NCBI GenBank assembly: GCA_028711905.1
Contig: JAQTRI010000080.1
Coordinates: forward strand, 1-11,226
DNA length: 11,226 bases
Origin: Candidatus Wallbacteria bacterium
GTDB lineage: Bacteria > Muiribacteriota > JAQTZZ01
Direction: 5' to 3'
The position numbers and the translations under genes are program-made. Of this stretch, positions 1 to 6,405 are shown one piece after another; position 1 is the stretch's first letter, and every line of letters begins with the position of its first letter. A model generated the notes under the pieces. It was not told where the DNA came from, did no database searches, and was given only the letters and a program-made list of their open reading frames with translations.

Positions 1-102
1 AATCCTCATCCGGACCCGGAGCCAAGTCCACTGCCGGAACCTGTACCTCCTTCACCAGTGCCTGACAACTGGATCCCATCGACAAATCCGGACAACAATT
101 GA
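1..102 (+). CDS. C-terminal end of a proline-rich protein (5' truncated by window edge)
   Basis: Only the last 33 codons are visible, read in frame from base 1 to a TGA at 100-102. They encode a tail in which about a third of residues are proline, with Asp/Glu and Ser between them (PDPEPSPLPEPVPP, then PDNWIPSTNPDNN). The other two plus frames give much less biased peptides, and a strong hairpin begins eight bases after the stop, which supports this frame. Such tails are common as flexible linkers or ends of envelope and surface proteins, but nothing here identifies the product. The gene runs in the same direction as the STAND regulator downstream and appears to be separated from it by the hairpin. 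Confidence 0.6.
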   Translation, partial: NPHPDPEPSPLPEPVPPSPVPDNWIPSTNPDNN

Positions 103-109
103 ATCGATC

Positions 110-136
110 AGCAGGGGCGCTTAATGCGCCCCTGCT
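110..136 (+). terminator. Strong hairpin after the proline-rich gene, probable terminator
   Basis: AGCAGGGGCGC (110-120) and GCGCCCCTGCT (126-136) are perfect reverse complements around a five-base TTAAT loop, giving an 11-bp GC-rich stem. It begins eight bases after the stop codon at 102. No T-tract follows on the plus strand (CTAACAAACC), so it is not a textbook intrinsic terminator. It could be a weak terminator or an mRNA 3'-end stabiliser. Confidence 0.55.
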
Positions 137-191
137 CTAACAAACCTGCTCTGCCTGCATATGATTATGTCCGGCAGCATCAATTAAGTTA

Positions 192-220
192 TTGATCTTT
201 TGCTCCATAAAGCATACCAT
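192..220 (+). promoter_or_regulatory. Candidate promoter for the STAND regulator gene
   Basis: TTGATC (192-197) and TACCAT (215-220) are separated by 17 bases, and each matches the sigma-70 -35/-10 consensus at four of six positions. The -35 box overlaps a short inverted repeat, ATCAAT-N6-ATTGAT (179-196), which could be an operator. If this promoter is real, transcription would start near 227. The GTG at 232 would then have almost no leader, favouring a later start codon. This is a weak call based only on box matches and position. Confidence 0.25.
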
Positions 221-231
221 AGAATTCTCCT

Positions 232-3003
232 GTGCCTGAGGGAATGTTGTCAGAATCGATATTCTTTATGAAGCAAAAGCTCAATAAACTCAGTCCTGTT
301 ATGTATAATGAAACAATGCTTCCATACCCGCCTGCCAGTTTTTATGGAAGAGATCGAGAATTGCGTGAACTCGCTTCAGCAACCGGAAAACATCGCGTTA
401 TTTTGATCGCAGGTATTGCCGGAATCGGAAAAACCTCGCTGACATTGAAACTGGCACATTTCCTCAATGACTCTGCCGGTTTCCACAATCGGGTGATTTA
501 CATTCCAGCCCGTCAGGGTTGGAATGACTGTGATCTGGCGGTTGAAATCATCAATCGGGTTGTGGAGCTTTCAGGGGAGAAGAGTTACATTACCCGAACC
601 GGCACCAATCCTCAATCTGTACTCGACATGATTGAAAACCTTAGAATTGCCGTTCTGATCGATGACTTCCAGCTTGTTGAGAATGAAACTACCCGCCTGA
701 TGGTTCTGAAGGCCAAATCCTGTCTGAACAATGCCCGTTTGATCATTTCTTCCAGGAAGAGGCTCTCTCTCGATCCGCTGGAGATAGCCGACATCTTCGA
801 GCTTCGGCTCGAAGGACTCAGCAACAGCGATGCCTGTGGTATGATCAGCCGCCTCTTAGAGATGCACACTTCAGACCCCCCTCCCCAGGACATGATGGAA
901 GATGTTTTCAGCCTGGTAGGCGGCCACCCTTATTCGCTCAAGCTCTTTCTCAGTCTTCTGATTACTGGTGAATACTCCTTGGATACCCTTCTTTCATCCC
1001 CCTTTTTTTCTAAGGAACGCGAAAGAACCCTGCTTTCCAAAGTCTGGGATTCACTGGACATTGAAGAAAAACAACTGATCATGTCGCTTTCTGTATTGAG
1101 AATTCCTGTTAAACCGGATGATTTCTCCTTTCTCATGCCCGGAAAAATGCGGGAAGTGCTGCGGCGGCTTCTGGAAAAATATCTCGTTGATCGTTTGCGT
1201 AACGGTCTCATCACACTGCATGACTTACTGCGCAGTTTTGCTATGGACCAGCTGAGCCCTGAGGCGAAAAATTCACTGCACCTGAAAATCGCCGATTATT
1301 ACACAAACAATCGGGATAATTCATGCGTGAACCTGAAAGAGGCTTATTATCACTTCCAGGCCGGTGGAGAGATGGCACGGGCAATCGACTCTTTGATCAA
1401 ACTCTGCCGTGAAATTTTCCTGCTGGGGTTGGAGACCGAGAATATCTTCCATCTGATCGATGCCGCATTGAAAGACGGCCGCGGATATCGCAGTCAGGAC
1501 CTTTACCGCGCACGCATCCAACTCCTGGTCTACTGGCGCAGATATGTTGAGGCTGAGCGTGACTTCTGTAATATTGAAAGCCTGGATGAACTGAATTTTC
1601 TCAAAGGACGCATGCATTTCCGCAAAGGCGAGTTTTCCAAGGCTGCCGCAGTATTCGAGCAACTGCTCGAGCAACCCGTTTCAGCAGAACGGAGGGCCGA
1701 TATTCTCGGGACTTTAGCACTTTGCTGCAACAATACCGGACACATCTCCCGGGCTGATGAATTCTACCGCAGAGCTGAAAAGGAAACAGATCAAATCGCA
1801 TTTCCTTTGATCAGTGCCAAAAACTCTCTCAATTACGCTATCTTTCTTTCACATCGCGGACAGCTTGCAAAGGCTCTGGAGGTCAATGAAAAGGCAGTAC
1901 GCGTATTCAAGGATCACAACGCCCAGGGGCGCTTAGCCAATGCCTTATATAACAGAGCTATTTACTTCTTCGAGAACGGCGATATCAATAAAAGCCGGGA
2001 ATGTCTCAGCGAATCACAGGAAATTAAGAAGCGCCTTAACGACCAGTATGGACTTCTGTATAATTCAGCCCTTCAGGGTGAGCTGTATTGTGCACAAGGC
2101 CGCTATGACCAAGCCCTCAGAGAATTCCGCTCTGCATTTGAAACAGCATTACACTTCAACTGGATTTTTCCTCAAGCCTTTCTTTCCACCAGCATCGGCA
2201 ATGTGTACACTCTGCTGCGCAAATTCACTGAGTCTGAATTCCATCTGCAAAAGGCTCTGGAACTTTTCAGCACCATAGATTATCCCCAGCAGCAGATGCA
2301 ATGCGGATTAGCATATTCTCTGCTGCTCCTCGCCGGTAACCGCTATCAGGAAGCCGTTGTGATTCTGACTGAGGTCCGTGCATTCGCTGAGAAATGCGAA
2401 CAGCCGGAACTTCTTGCAGACTGCCTGCATTTTCTTTCCCTCAAGCATCATCTCTCCGGAGAGCATGAAAAAGCATCTGAAACATCTGAAGAATTCCGCA
2501 AACAATTCTCCCAGCTGACGGCTTCAGCCCGCGAGCGGATCACAGCTGCTCATCGCAGATTTGAGGAACTGGCCCTTGGTCTGCCTGGAATCCGGACACT
2601 GATCGTAGTTACCCGGAGAGGCTCGAATGCCTTACCCCAGTCAGGGGTTGAAGAGTCTTTTCCCAGGAAAGCATTCGAATTTTATGCAAATTTCGACTCG
2701 CTGGAATTGTATGTCGACAGCAGGCGTATACCTTTCTTCAAGAAAAAAACCCTGGTGGAACTGCTCCTGAGACTGGCTCGTGATCCAGGTCAGATTGTAA
2801 TGCCTGATGAACTTTTTCTTGCCGTCTGGAAGCGTACATGCGAAGAAGATTCGGACAGATCAAACCTGAGGATGAGCATTGCCAGGCTCAGAAAACTCTT
2901 AGATGCGAAAGACCTTGACAGGTTCATCCGTTCAAGTGATGAATCCAGCGGCTACTTTTTCAATCCACAGACAGAGTTCTGTGTGGTTTTTCCTGCAGAA
3001 TAA
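232..3003 (+). CDS. STAND-family ATPase with TPR-like repeats and C-terminal OmpR/PhoB-type winged helix; probable transcription regulator
   Basis: A 923-residue multidomain protein. Seen: a nucleotide-binding domain with Walker A GIAGIGKTS (61-69), Walker B VLIDDF (about 141-146), a sensor-like LIISSRKR (170-177) and a GGHPYSL motif (230-236) at the place of the GLPL motif of NB-ARC/STAND ATPases. A helical winged segment (about 275-350) follows, then TPR-like helical pairs (about 440-780). The last ~110 residues (from about 814) resemble a PhoB/OmpR effector domain, with the DELFLAVW and SNLRMSIARLRKLL helices. Known: STAND regulators such as MalT and AfsR use ATP-dependent switching to turn ligand binding into DNA binding. 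MalT carries a LuxR-type C-terminal HTH and SARP proteins an N-terminal winged helix, so this order is less usual. Start is uncertain: GTG 232 is the first in-frame start after a stop, but lacks a good ribosome site; ATG 244, 268 and 301 are alternatives, and conserved sequence begins only near residue 30. Target genes are unknown; the convergent pilus operon is one possibility. Confidence 0.85.
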   Translation: MPEGMLSESIFFMKQKLNKLSPVMYNETMLPYPPASFYGRDRELRELASATGKHRVILIAGIAGIGKTSLTLKLAHFLNDSAGFHNRVIYIPARQGWNDCDLAVEIINRVVELSGEKSYITRTGTNPQSVLDMIENLRIAVLIDDFQLVENETTRLMVLKAKSCLNNARLIISSRKRLSLDPLEIADIFELRLEGLSNSDACGMISRLLEMHTSDPPPQDMMEDVFSLVGGHPYSLKLFLSLLITGEYSLDTLLSSPFFSKERERTLLSKVWDSLDIEEKQLIMSLSVLRIPVKPDDFSFLMPGKMREVLRRLLEKYLVDRLRNGLITLHDLLRSFAMDQLSPEAKNSLHLKIADYYTNNRDNSCVNLKEAYYHFQAGGEMARAIDSLIKLCREIFLLGLETENIFHLIDAALKDGRGYRSQDLYRARIQLLVYWRRYVEAERDFCNIESLDELNFLKGRMHFRKGEFSKAAAVFEQLLEQPVSAERRADILGTLALCCNNTGHISRADEFYRRAEKETDQIAFPLISAKNSLNYAIFLSHRGQLAKALEVNEKAVRVFKDHNAQGRLANALYNRAIYFFENGDINKSRECLSESQEIKKRLNDQYGLLYNSALQGELYCAQGRYDQALREFRSAFETALHFNWIFPQAFLSTSIGNVYTLLRKFTESEFHLQKALELFSTIDYPQQQMQCGLAYSLLLLAGNRYQEAVVILTEVRAFAEKCEQPELLADCLHFLSLKHHLSGEHEKASETSEEFRKQFSQLTASARERITAAHRRFEELALGLPGIRTLIVVTRRGSNALPQSGVEESFPRKAFEFYANFDSLELYVDSRRIPFFKKKTLVELLLRLARDPGQIVMPDELFLAVWKRTCEEDSDRSNLRMSIARLRKLLDAKDLDRFIRSSDESSGYFFNPQTEFCVVFPAE

Positions 3004-3041
3004 TCTGAATCTTAGTTTGATAAATTCTCAGTACTTGATGA

Positions 3042-3212
3042 CTATTCTTTCTCAATATTCATCAGATATCTGATCGCGTTGGCAAGTTCCTTGAGTTTTT
3101 CCGTTTTGTCCTTACCCTTGAGCTTAAGCCTCTCCATCGGAGGTAAAGACCTTTTACTGTCTTCAACAATCAGATCGTCGAAATCCAGTTTTCTGCTGTC
3201 TTTATCAGGCAT
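3042..3212 (-). CDS. Small charged hypothetical protein (56 aa) at the end of the secretin operon
   Basis: Reading down from the ATG at 3212, a 56-codon frame ends at TAG (3042-3044). It begins MPDKDSRKLDFDDL and ends with a probable helix, KELANAIRYLMNIEKE. It is rich in Lys, Asp and Glu, with no signal peptide or membrane segment, so the product should be cytoplasmic. The start lies six bases after the secretin stop codon, and a modest ribosome site (AAGG, in GTAAGGTTTC before the ATG) overlaps that stop, as expected for a translationally coupled last gene. No family is recognised. It could be a small regulator or accessory factor of the pilus system. Its length and lack of homology evidence leave some doubt that it is expressed. 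Confidence 0.6.
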   Translation of the reverse strand: MPDKDSRKLDFDDLIVEDSKRSLPPMERLKLKGKDKTEKLKELANAIRYLMNIEKE

Positions 3213-3218
3213 GAAACC

Positions 3219-4856
3219 TTACAAACCTATCTCGGATTTCAGTTCTTCGAGCAGGCGCTGTGTTTCCTCGCTGCGCATCGATTTCATGACAGGCTTTTGT
3301 TCTTCTGCTTTGGGCGAAACGATCTCAACTGCCAGGTCAGGATCGATCGGCTTGACTTGATCGCGCTTTTTCAGGACATCAACAAGGCGTTTATCCCCGC
3401 TGTGCTCTTCCATGATATATGGAGTAATGAAAATAACCAGTTCACTCTTCATCAGATCTGTGCGGTGAGTGCGGAACGCGGCTCTGATCAGGGGCAGATC
3501 ACCGAGGACAGGCACTTTTTCCAGTCTTTTGATCACATCATTCTTGATCAGCCCGCCAATAACGATTGTTTCACTGTTTTTCACCCGCAGTGTCGTGTTG
3601 GATTTGCGCTGCGAAATTCGCGGAGTATTGGTTGCAGTGTCCACAATTTCTACCACATTATCAACCTGCAGGGTCAGGTTCATGTCGATATAGTCATCTT
3701 CACCGATCTTTGGCACTACCGAGAGCTTAACCGGAATATCGACAAACTCAAAAGTAGTGGTGTCTCTAGCTTCGCCCCCGGCTGTTCCGGTCTGAGAAAT
3801 CTGCTTTTTTGGCCATCGATCATTGATTTCGATTTCAGCCGGAGTGTTATTCAAAGCAGCGATTTTCGGGGCTGACAGAAGCTTGGATTCCGACCTTTCG
3901 GTCAGAGCCTTGATGGCAAGAGTCAGCTTCTGAGAATCCAGGGTGCCGAATCGCAGAATACCACCTGTTGCCATCTGTGCCACTTCTGACGGCATCTTGA
4001 CAGTCAGGGAAGAAAGATCCTGCGCAACACCGGAAGCATCGTACACACCCTTGGCCAGGTTGTGCCAGAACCAGTCCAGTCCCATGTTATCATTGCGCCG
4101 CAGGGATACTTCCATGATCTTGGCCTCAATCATCACCTGGCGCGGCTTACGATCAAGAAAGGCAATTGCTTCATCAATAACCGACAAATTCTGCTCCAAG
4201 TCGGTAACGATAAGGGAATTTGACTTCATGTCATTGATGATCTCCCCTTTTTCCGACAAAAGAGGTTTGATCAGAGTTCCGACACTGCCTGAATCGCCTT
4301 TTTTCAAGGTGAAGACTTGCAGCCTTCTGCCAAAACCTGTGGACTTTCCAGCCGGTTTTCCGGAAGATCGCTCTTCAAGTAACCTGATCAGCCTGGTAAC
4401 ATTGTCAAGACTGGCCTGGTTGTCGATTACCACTAAGCTGTTGGTGGAAGGATCAGTATTTAGTTTTCCTTCATTCGAAAGCAGAGGTTTTACGAGAATG
4501 GCCGCCTGTTCGGCGTCAAGCCTGTCAAGTTGCAGCACAATATTGCGTACAGGTTCGCTTCCCCTGCGGAAGACCTTGACAATATTGCCTTCCACCAGGT
4601 AATCAAAACCATTGACTTCCAGAATCACTTCTAAGGCTTTTTTCAATGAAACATTATTCAGGCTGACTGTGACCCTGCCGGTCACATCAGAGCCTGCAAC
4701 AATGTTCAAGCCCTTTTCCCGCACAAAGATCTGCAGTACGGTCTGGATATCCGCATCCTTGAATTCCATGCTTACCATTTCCGCGTCCAGATCAATGGCA
4801 TGCAGTACCCCTGTGGCAGACAAAATTAATATGATCATCATTGCGCAGCGTTTCAT
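3219..4856 (-). CDS. pilQ: Secretin, PilQ/GspD family outer-membrane pore
   Basis: A 545-residue secretin, forming the multimeric outer-membrane channel for a type IV pilus or type II-like secretion system. Seen, numbered from the ATG at 4856: signal peptide 1-20 ending VLHA; an STN/N0-type domain (about 27-97); two KH-like secretin N domains (about 103-162 and 177-236), each with the PLL...G and NSL(V/I)V(I/T)D pattern; the secretin core (about 238-485), opening RQVMIEAKIMEV and carrying the hallmark VPVLGDLP at 448-455 and FITPYI near its end; and a charged C-terminal tail (486-545). N-terminal AMIN domains, typical of larger PilQ proteins, are absent, so it is shorter than proteobacterial PilQ. 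The start at 4856 is preferred over an in-frame ATG at 4880 because GGAGGG lies six bases upstream and the signal peptide then begins MKR. It follows the lipoprotein gene by 25 bases. PilQ and GspD cannot be separated with certainty; I use pilQ because pilMNOP-like genes precede it. Confidence 0.93.
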   Translation of the reverse strand: MKRCAMMIILILSATGVLHAIDLDAEMVSMEFKDADIQTVLQIFVREKGLNIVAGSDVTGRVTVSLNNVSLKKALEVILEVNGFDYLVEGNIVKVFRRGSEPVRNIVLQLDRLDAEQAAILVKPLLSNEGKLNTDPSTNSLVVIDNQASLDNVTRLIRLLEERSSGKPAGKSTGFGRRLQVFTLKKGDSGSVGTLIKPLLSEKGEIINDMKSNSLIVTDLEQNLSVIDEAIAFLDRKPRQVMIEAKIMEVSLRRNDNMGLDWFWHNLAKGVYDASGVAQDLSSLTVKMPSEVAQMATGGILRFGTLDSQKLTLAIKALTERSESKLLSAPKIAALNNTPAEIEINDRWPKKQISQTGTAGGEARDTTTFEFVDIPVKLSVVPKIGEDDYIDMNLTLQVDNVVEIVDTATNTPRISQRKSNTTLRVKNSETIVIGGLIKNDVIKRLEKVPVLGDLPLIRAAFRTHRTDLMKSELVIFITPYIMEEHSGDKRLVDVLKKRDQVKPIDPDLAVEIVSPKAEEQKPVMKSMRSEETQRLLEELKSEIGL

Positions 4857-4862
4857 TGTTTG

Positions 4863-4870
4863 CCCTCCCC
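4863..4870 (-). promoter_or_regulatory. Strong ribosome binding site that fixes the secretin start
   Basis: Read on the minus strand the sequence is GGGGAGGG, followed by six bases (CAAACA) and then the ATG at 4856. This near-perfect Shine-Dalgarno element would lie inside the coding sequence if the earlier in-frame ATG at 4880 were used. It therefore supports the shorter protein with a clean signal peptide. Confidence 0.8.
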
Positions 4871-4881
4871 GGCTTGCCATA

Positions 4882-5418
4882 TCATTTCGGCCCGATGTTC
4901 AGGTTTACAGACAGTGTCTGCTCAGCCACATACCTGTCAAGGCTGTCAGTGAAGAAAAATGTCAAACGCGCCTCGACATCACTCTTATCATCGGCTGTGC
5001 CGACAGTCCCGTCAGCACCAACCATATGGTCATACACTTTCTGGTGATACACATTAACGGAAAATTCAACCGGATTGCTTTTGGAACTGGCTGGAATCGG
5101 TTGATTGAGAGTGTACTGGTACGGCACAGTCAGGCCTGCAAGCTGCACAGTTGTTAAAAGAGTGCCCAGATGATAATAGCCGATTGACACCTGTTCAATC
5201 AGGCCGGACATTGCGTTGGCGGAATAAACTTTGATTTTTGCAGCCGACATTGTAACTTCAGTAGTGGAAATTCTGACAGGCACCAGAACCTCGCTGCCGG
5301 ATTTTACCGAAACAATGAAGTCAGTGGCAGGATAAAAGGAATTGGAACTACCGCCCCCGGTGCAACCGGAGCACAGAAGACCAGCAGCAATAATCACCAT
5401 CAAGATTCTGGATTGCAT
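4882..5418 (-). CDS. Predicted lipoprotein of unknown function encoded between PilP-like and secretin genes
   Basis: 178 residues. The N-terminus (MQSRILMVIIAAGLLCSGC) is a lipoprotein signal: a basic residue, a hydrophobic stretch and a probable lipobox ending at Cys19 (CSGC). The -3 residue is Cys rather than the usual Leu. A Gly/Ser linker follows, and the mature part is rich in beta-prone segments, suggesting an Ig-like or beta-sandwich fold. Near the C-terminal third is an Asp/Gly-rich stretch, GADGTVGTADD, reminiscent of calcium-binding loops. A good ribosome site (AAGGAG, in AAGGAGAAGAT before the ATG) supports the start at 5418. The gene lies 17 bases after the PilP-like gene and 25 before the secretin. 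Its position suggests an envelope role at the secretin, such as a pilotin-like or stabilising lipoprotein, but no sequence similarity to PilF, GspS or TsaP-type proteins is evident. Confidence 0.75.
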   Translation of the reverse strand: MQSRILMVIIAAGLLCSGCTGGGSSNSFYPATDFIVSVKSGSEVLVPVRISTTEVTMSAAKIKVYSANAMSGLIEQVSIGYYHLGTLLTTVQLAGLTVPYQYTLNQPIPASSKSNPVEFSVNVYHQKVYDHMVGADGTVGTADDKSDVEARLTFFFTDSLDRYVAEQTLSVNLNIGPK

Positions 5419-5435
5419 ATCTTCTCCTTGTCTGA

Positions 5436-5858
5436 TTATTCAAGAGCCAGCTTTTCGTTGTTGTCGAAAATCACGCAGCCGGATTCGATCTTTCTGATAA
5501 TCCGTCCGAGAACCATTTCACCCTGTGTGTAAATCTCTCCGTTAATAACTGCGAAATACCGTCCGTCACCGATAAAAACTCCTGTCAATACCGGTCTGAC
5601 AGTTGAAGACGAACGGATCGGAACAGCAGAGTGTATAACATCCTTGCCCGTTGCCGCACCAGGCTTCAGAAAAATGTCCCTGACAGGCAGCCGCTCCAGT
5701 TTTTGAATTTTCCAGTCTGAATACGCTACGGGAGTTTCAACAGTCAGAGCACCACCGGAGAGAATGTGGTTTTTTTCACCCACATTGGTGGGTTTGAGAA
5801 AAACCATCATCAGGACAAACAGGATCAACAGAATAGTAAAAATCACTTTACCCGACAT
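5436..5858 (-). CDS. PilP/GspC-like inner-membrane protein contacting the secretin
   Basis: 140 residues. One N-terminal membrane segment (about 4-21) is followed by a periplasmic linker, an RDIFLKP motif (60-66) resembling the short conserved motif before the homology region of PilP/GspC proteins, and a compact beta-rich domain (about 88-140) with the pattern LTGVFIGDGRYFAVINGE...GRIIRKIESGCVIF. Known: this HR domain links the inner-membrane complex to the periplasmic N0/N1 domains of the secretin. Proteobacterial PilP is usually a lipoprotein; here there is no lipobox, so the anchor is a transmembrane helix as in GspC. It has no PDZ domain. Ribosome site AAGGAG lies just before ATG 5858, overlapping the end of the PilO-like gene three bases upstream. 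The family call rests on position and pattern, so either PilP or GspC naming is defensible. Confidence 0.75.
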   Translation of the reverse strand: MSGKVIFTILLILFVLMMVFLKPTNVGEKNHILSGGALTVETPVAYSDWKIQKLERLPVRDIFLKPGAATGKDVIHSAVPIRSSSTVRPVLTGVFIGDGRYFAVINGEIYTQGEMVLGRIIRKIESGCVIFDNNEKLALE

Positions 5859-5861
5859 ACT

Positions 5862-6398
5862 TCACTCCTTAAGAGCACTCACTACCAGATTTATCTCACC
5901 GTTCAGAGTCCCAAATTCGGTACCAACGATTTTGACACTTCTGATCCCGATATTCACCGGGAAATTCTCATCACAGGACCTGAGAAAGTAGTAAAAGTCA
6001 GGAAAAGATCCTGTAAAGCGCATAAAATAGCCTGTAACCCTTGAAAGTTCCCTGTCTTCGGACTTTCCTGGTGAAAATTCAATGACTGCCAAGCCGGCAT
6101 CAGCTGCCATCAGCCAGATTTTTTTGGTCAGATGCAACTCATTTCCATTGAAAAAAGCCATGTTCATATTGCTGACACGGTCCAGAACAGCCTCGTATTC
6201 CGTCCTGAGCTGGACCAAGTTTTTACTTTTTTCCCGGGCCTCGTGCAATTGAATGTTGACAGTGCGCAGCTCGCGCTTGATTTCTAAATTGTTTCGAAGA
6301 AGCGGTCTGAGAACAATCCGACCGGCGAAGATTGCGGCAATCAAAGTGAATATCACAGTCAGAATAAACTTCTCTCTTAATTCTCTCGCCTCAGGCAT
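5862..6398 (-). CDS. pilO: PilO/GspM-like inner-membrane alignment protein
   Basis: 178 residues with the expected PilO layout: a short cytoplasmic N-terminus, one membrane helix (about 11-28), a charged coiled coil (about 32-75, with RRELR/HEAREK-type heptads) and a periplasmic ferredoxin-like domain (about 83-178) containing GYFMRFTGSFPDFYYFLRSC, which matches the usual PilO pattern of a beta strand followed by a helix with F..FY.FL. PilO pairs with PilN through coiled coil and periplasmic domain and binds PilP. AGGAG precedes ATG 6398, and only seven bases separate the gene from the PilMN fusion upstream. GspM shares this fold, so the name follows gene order. The last residues, INLVVSALKE, are the closing strand typical of the family. 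Confidence 0.8.
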   Translation of the reverse strand: MPEARELREKFILTVIFTLIAAIFAGRIVLRPLLRNNLEIKRELRTVNIQLHEAREKSKNLVQLRTEYEAVLDRVSNMNMAFFNGNELHLTKKIWLMAADAGLAVIEFSPGKSEDRELSRVTGYFMRFTGSFPDFYYFLRSCDENFPVNIGIRSVKIVGTEFGTLNGEINLVVSALKE

Positions 6399-6405
6399 AC
6401 AGCTC

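Noticed and set aside
3004..3041. Possible bidirectional terminator between the convergent genes
   Set aside because: The 38 bases contain no hairpin of useful stem length or GC content.
3061..3074. 14-base perfect palindrome ATCAGATATCTGAT
   Set aside because: It lies inside the 56-codon gene, and about one such palindrome is expected by chance in 11 kb.
4857..4880. Longer secretin start at ATG 4880 (MASRGGQTMKR)
   Set aside because: It would bury a near-perfect ribosome site inside the gene and put eight extra residues before a clean signal peptide, and it has no Shine-Dalgarno of its own.
3297..5157. Several long plus-strand open frames (192, 219 and 181 codons) opposite the secretin and lipoprotein genes
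   Set aside because: They lie wholly antisense to well-supported genes, show no recognisable motifs or ribosome sites, and have shadow-frame composition (runs of Ser, Arg and Ile).
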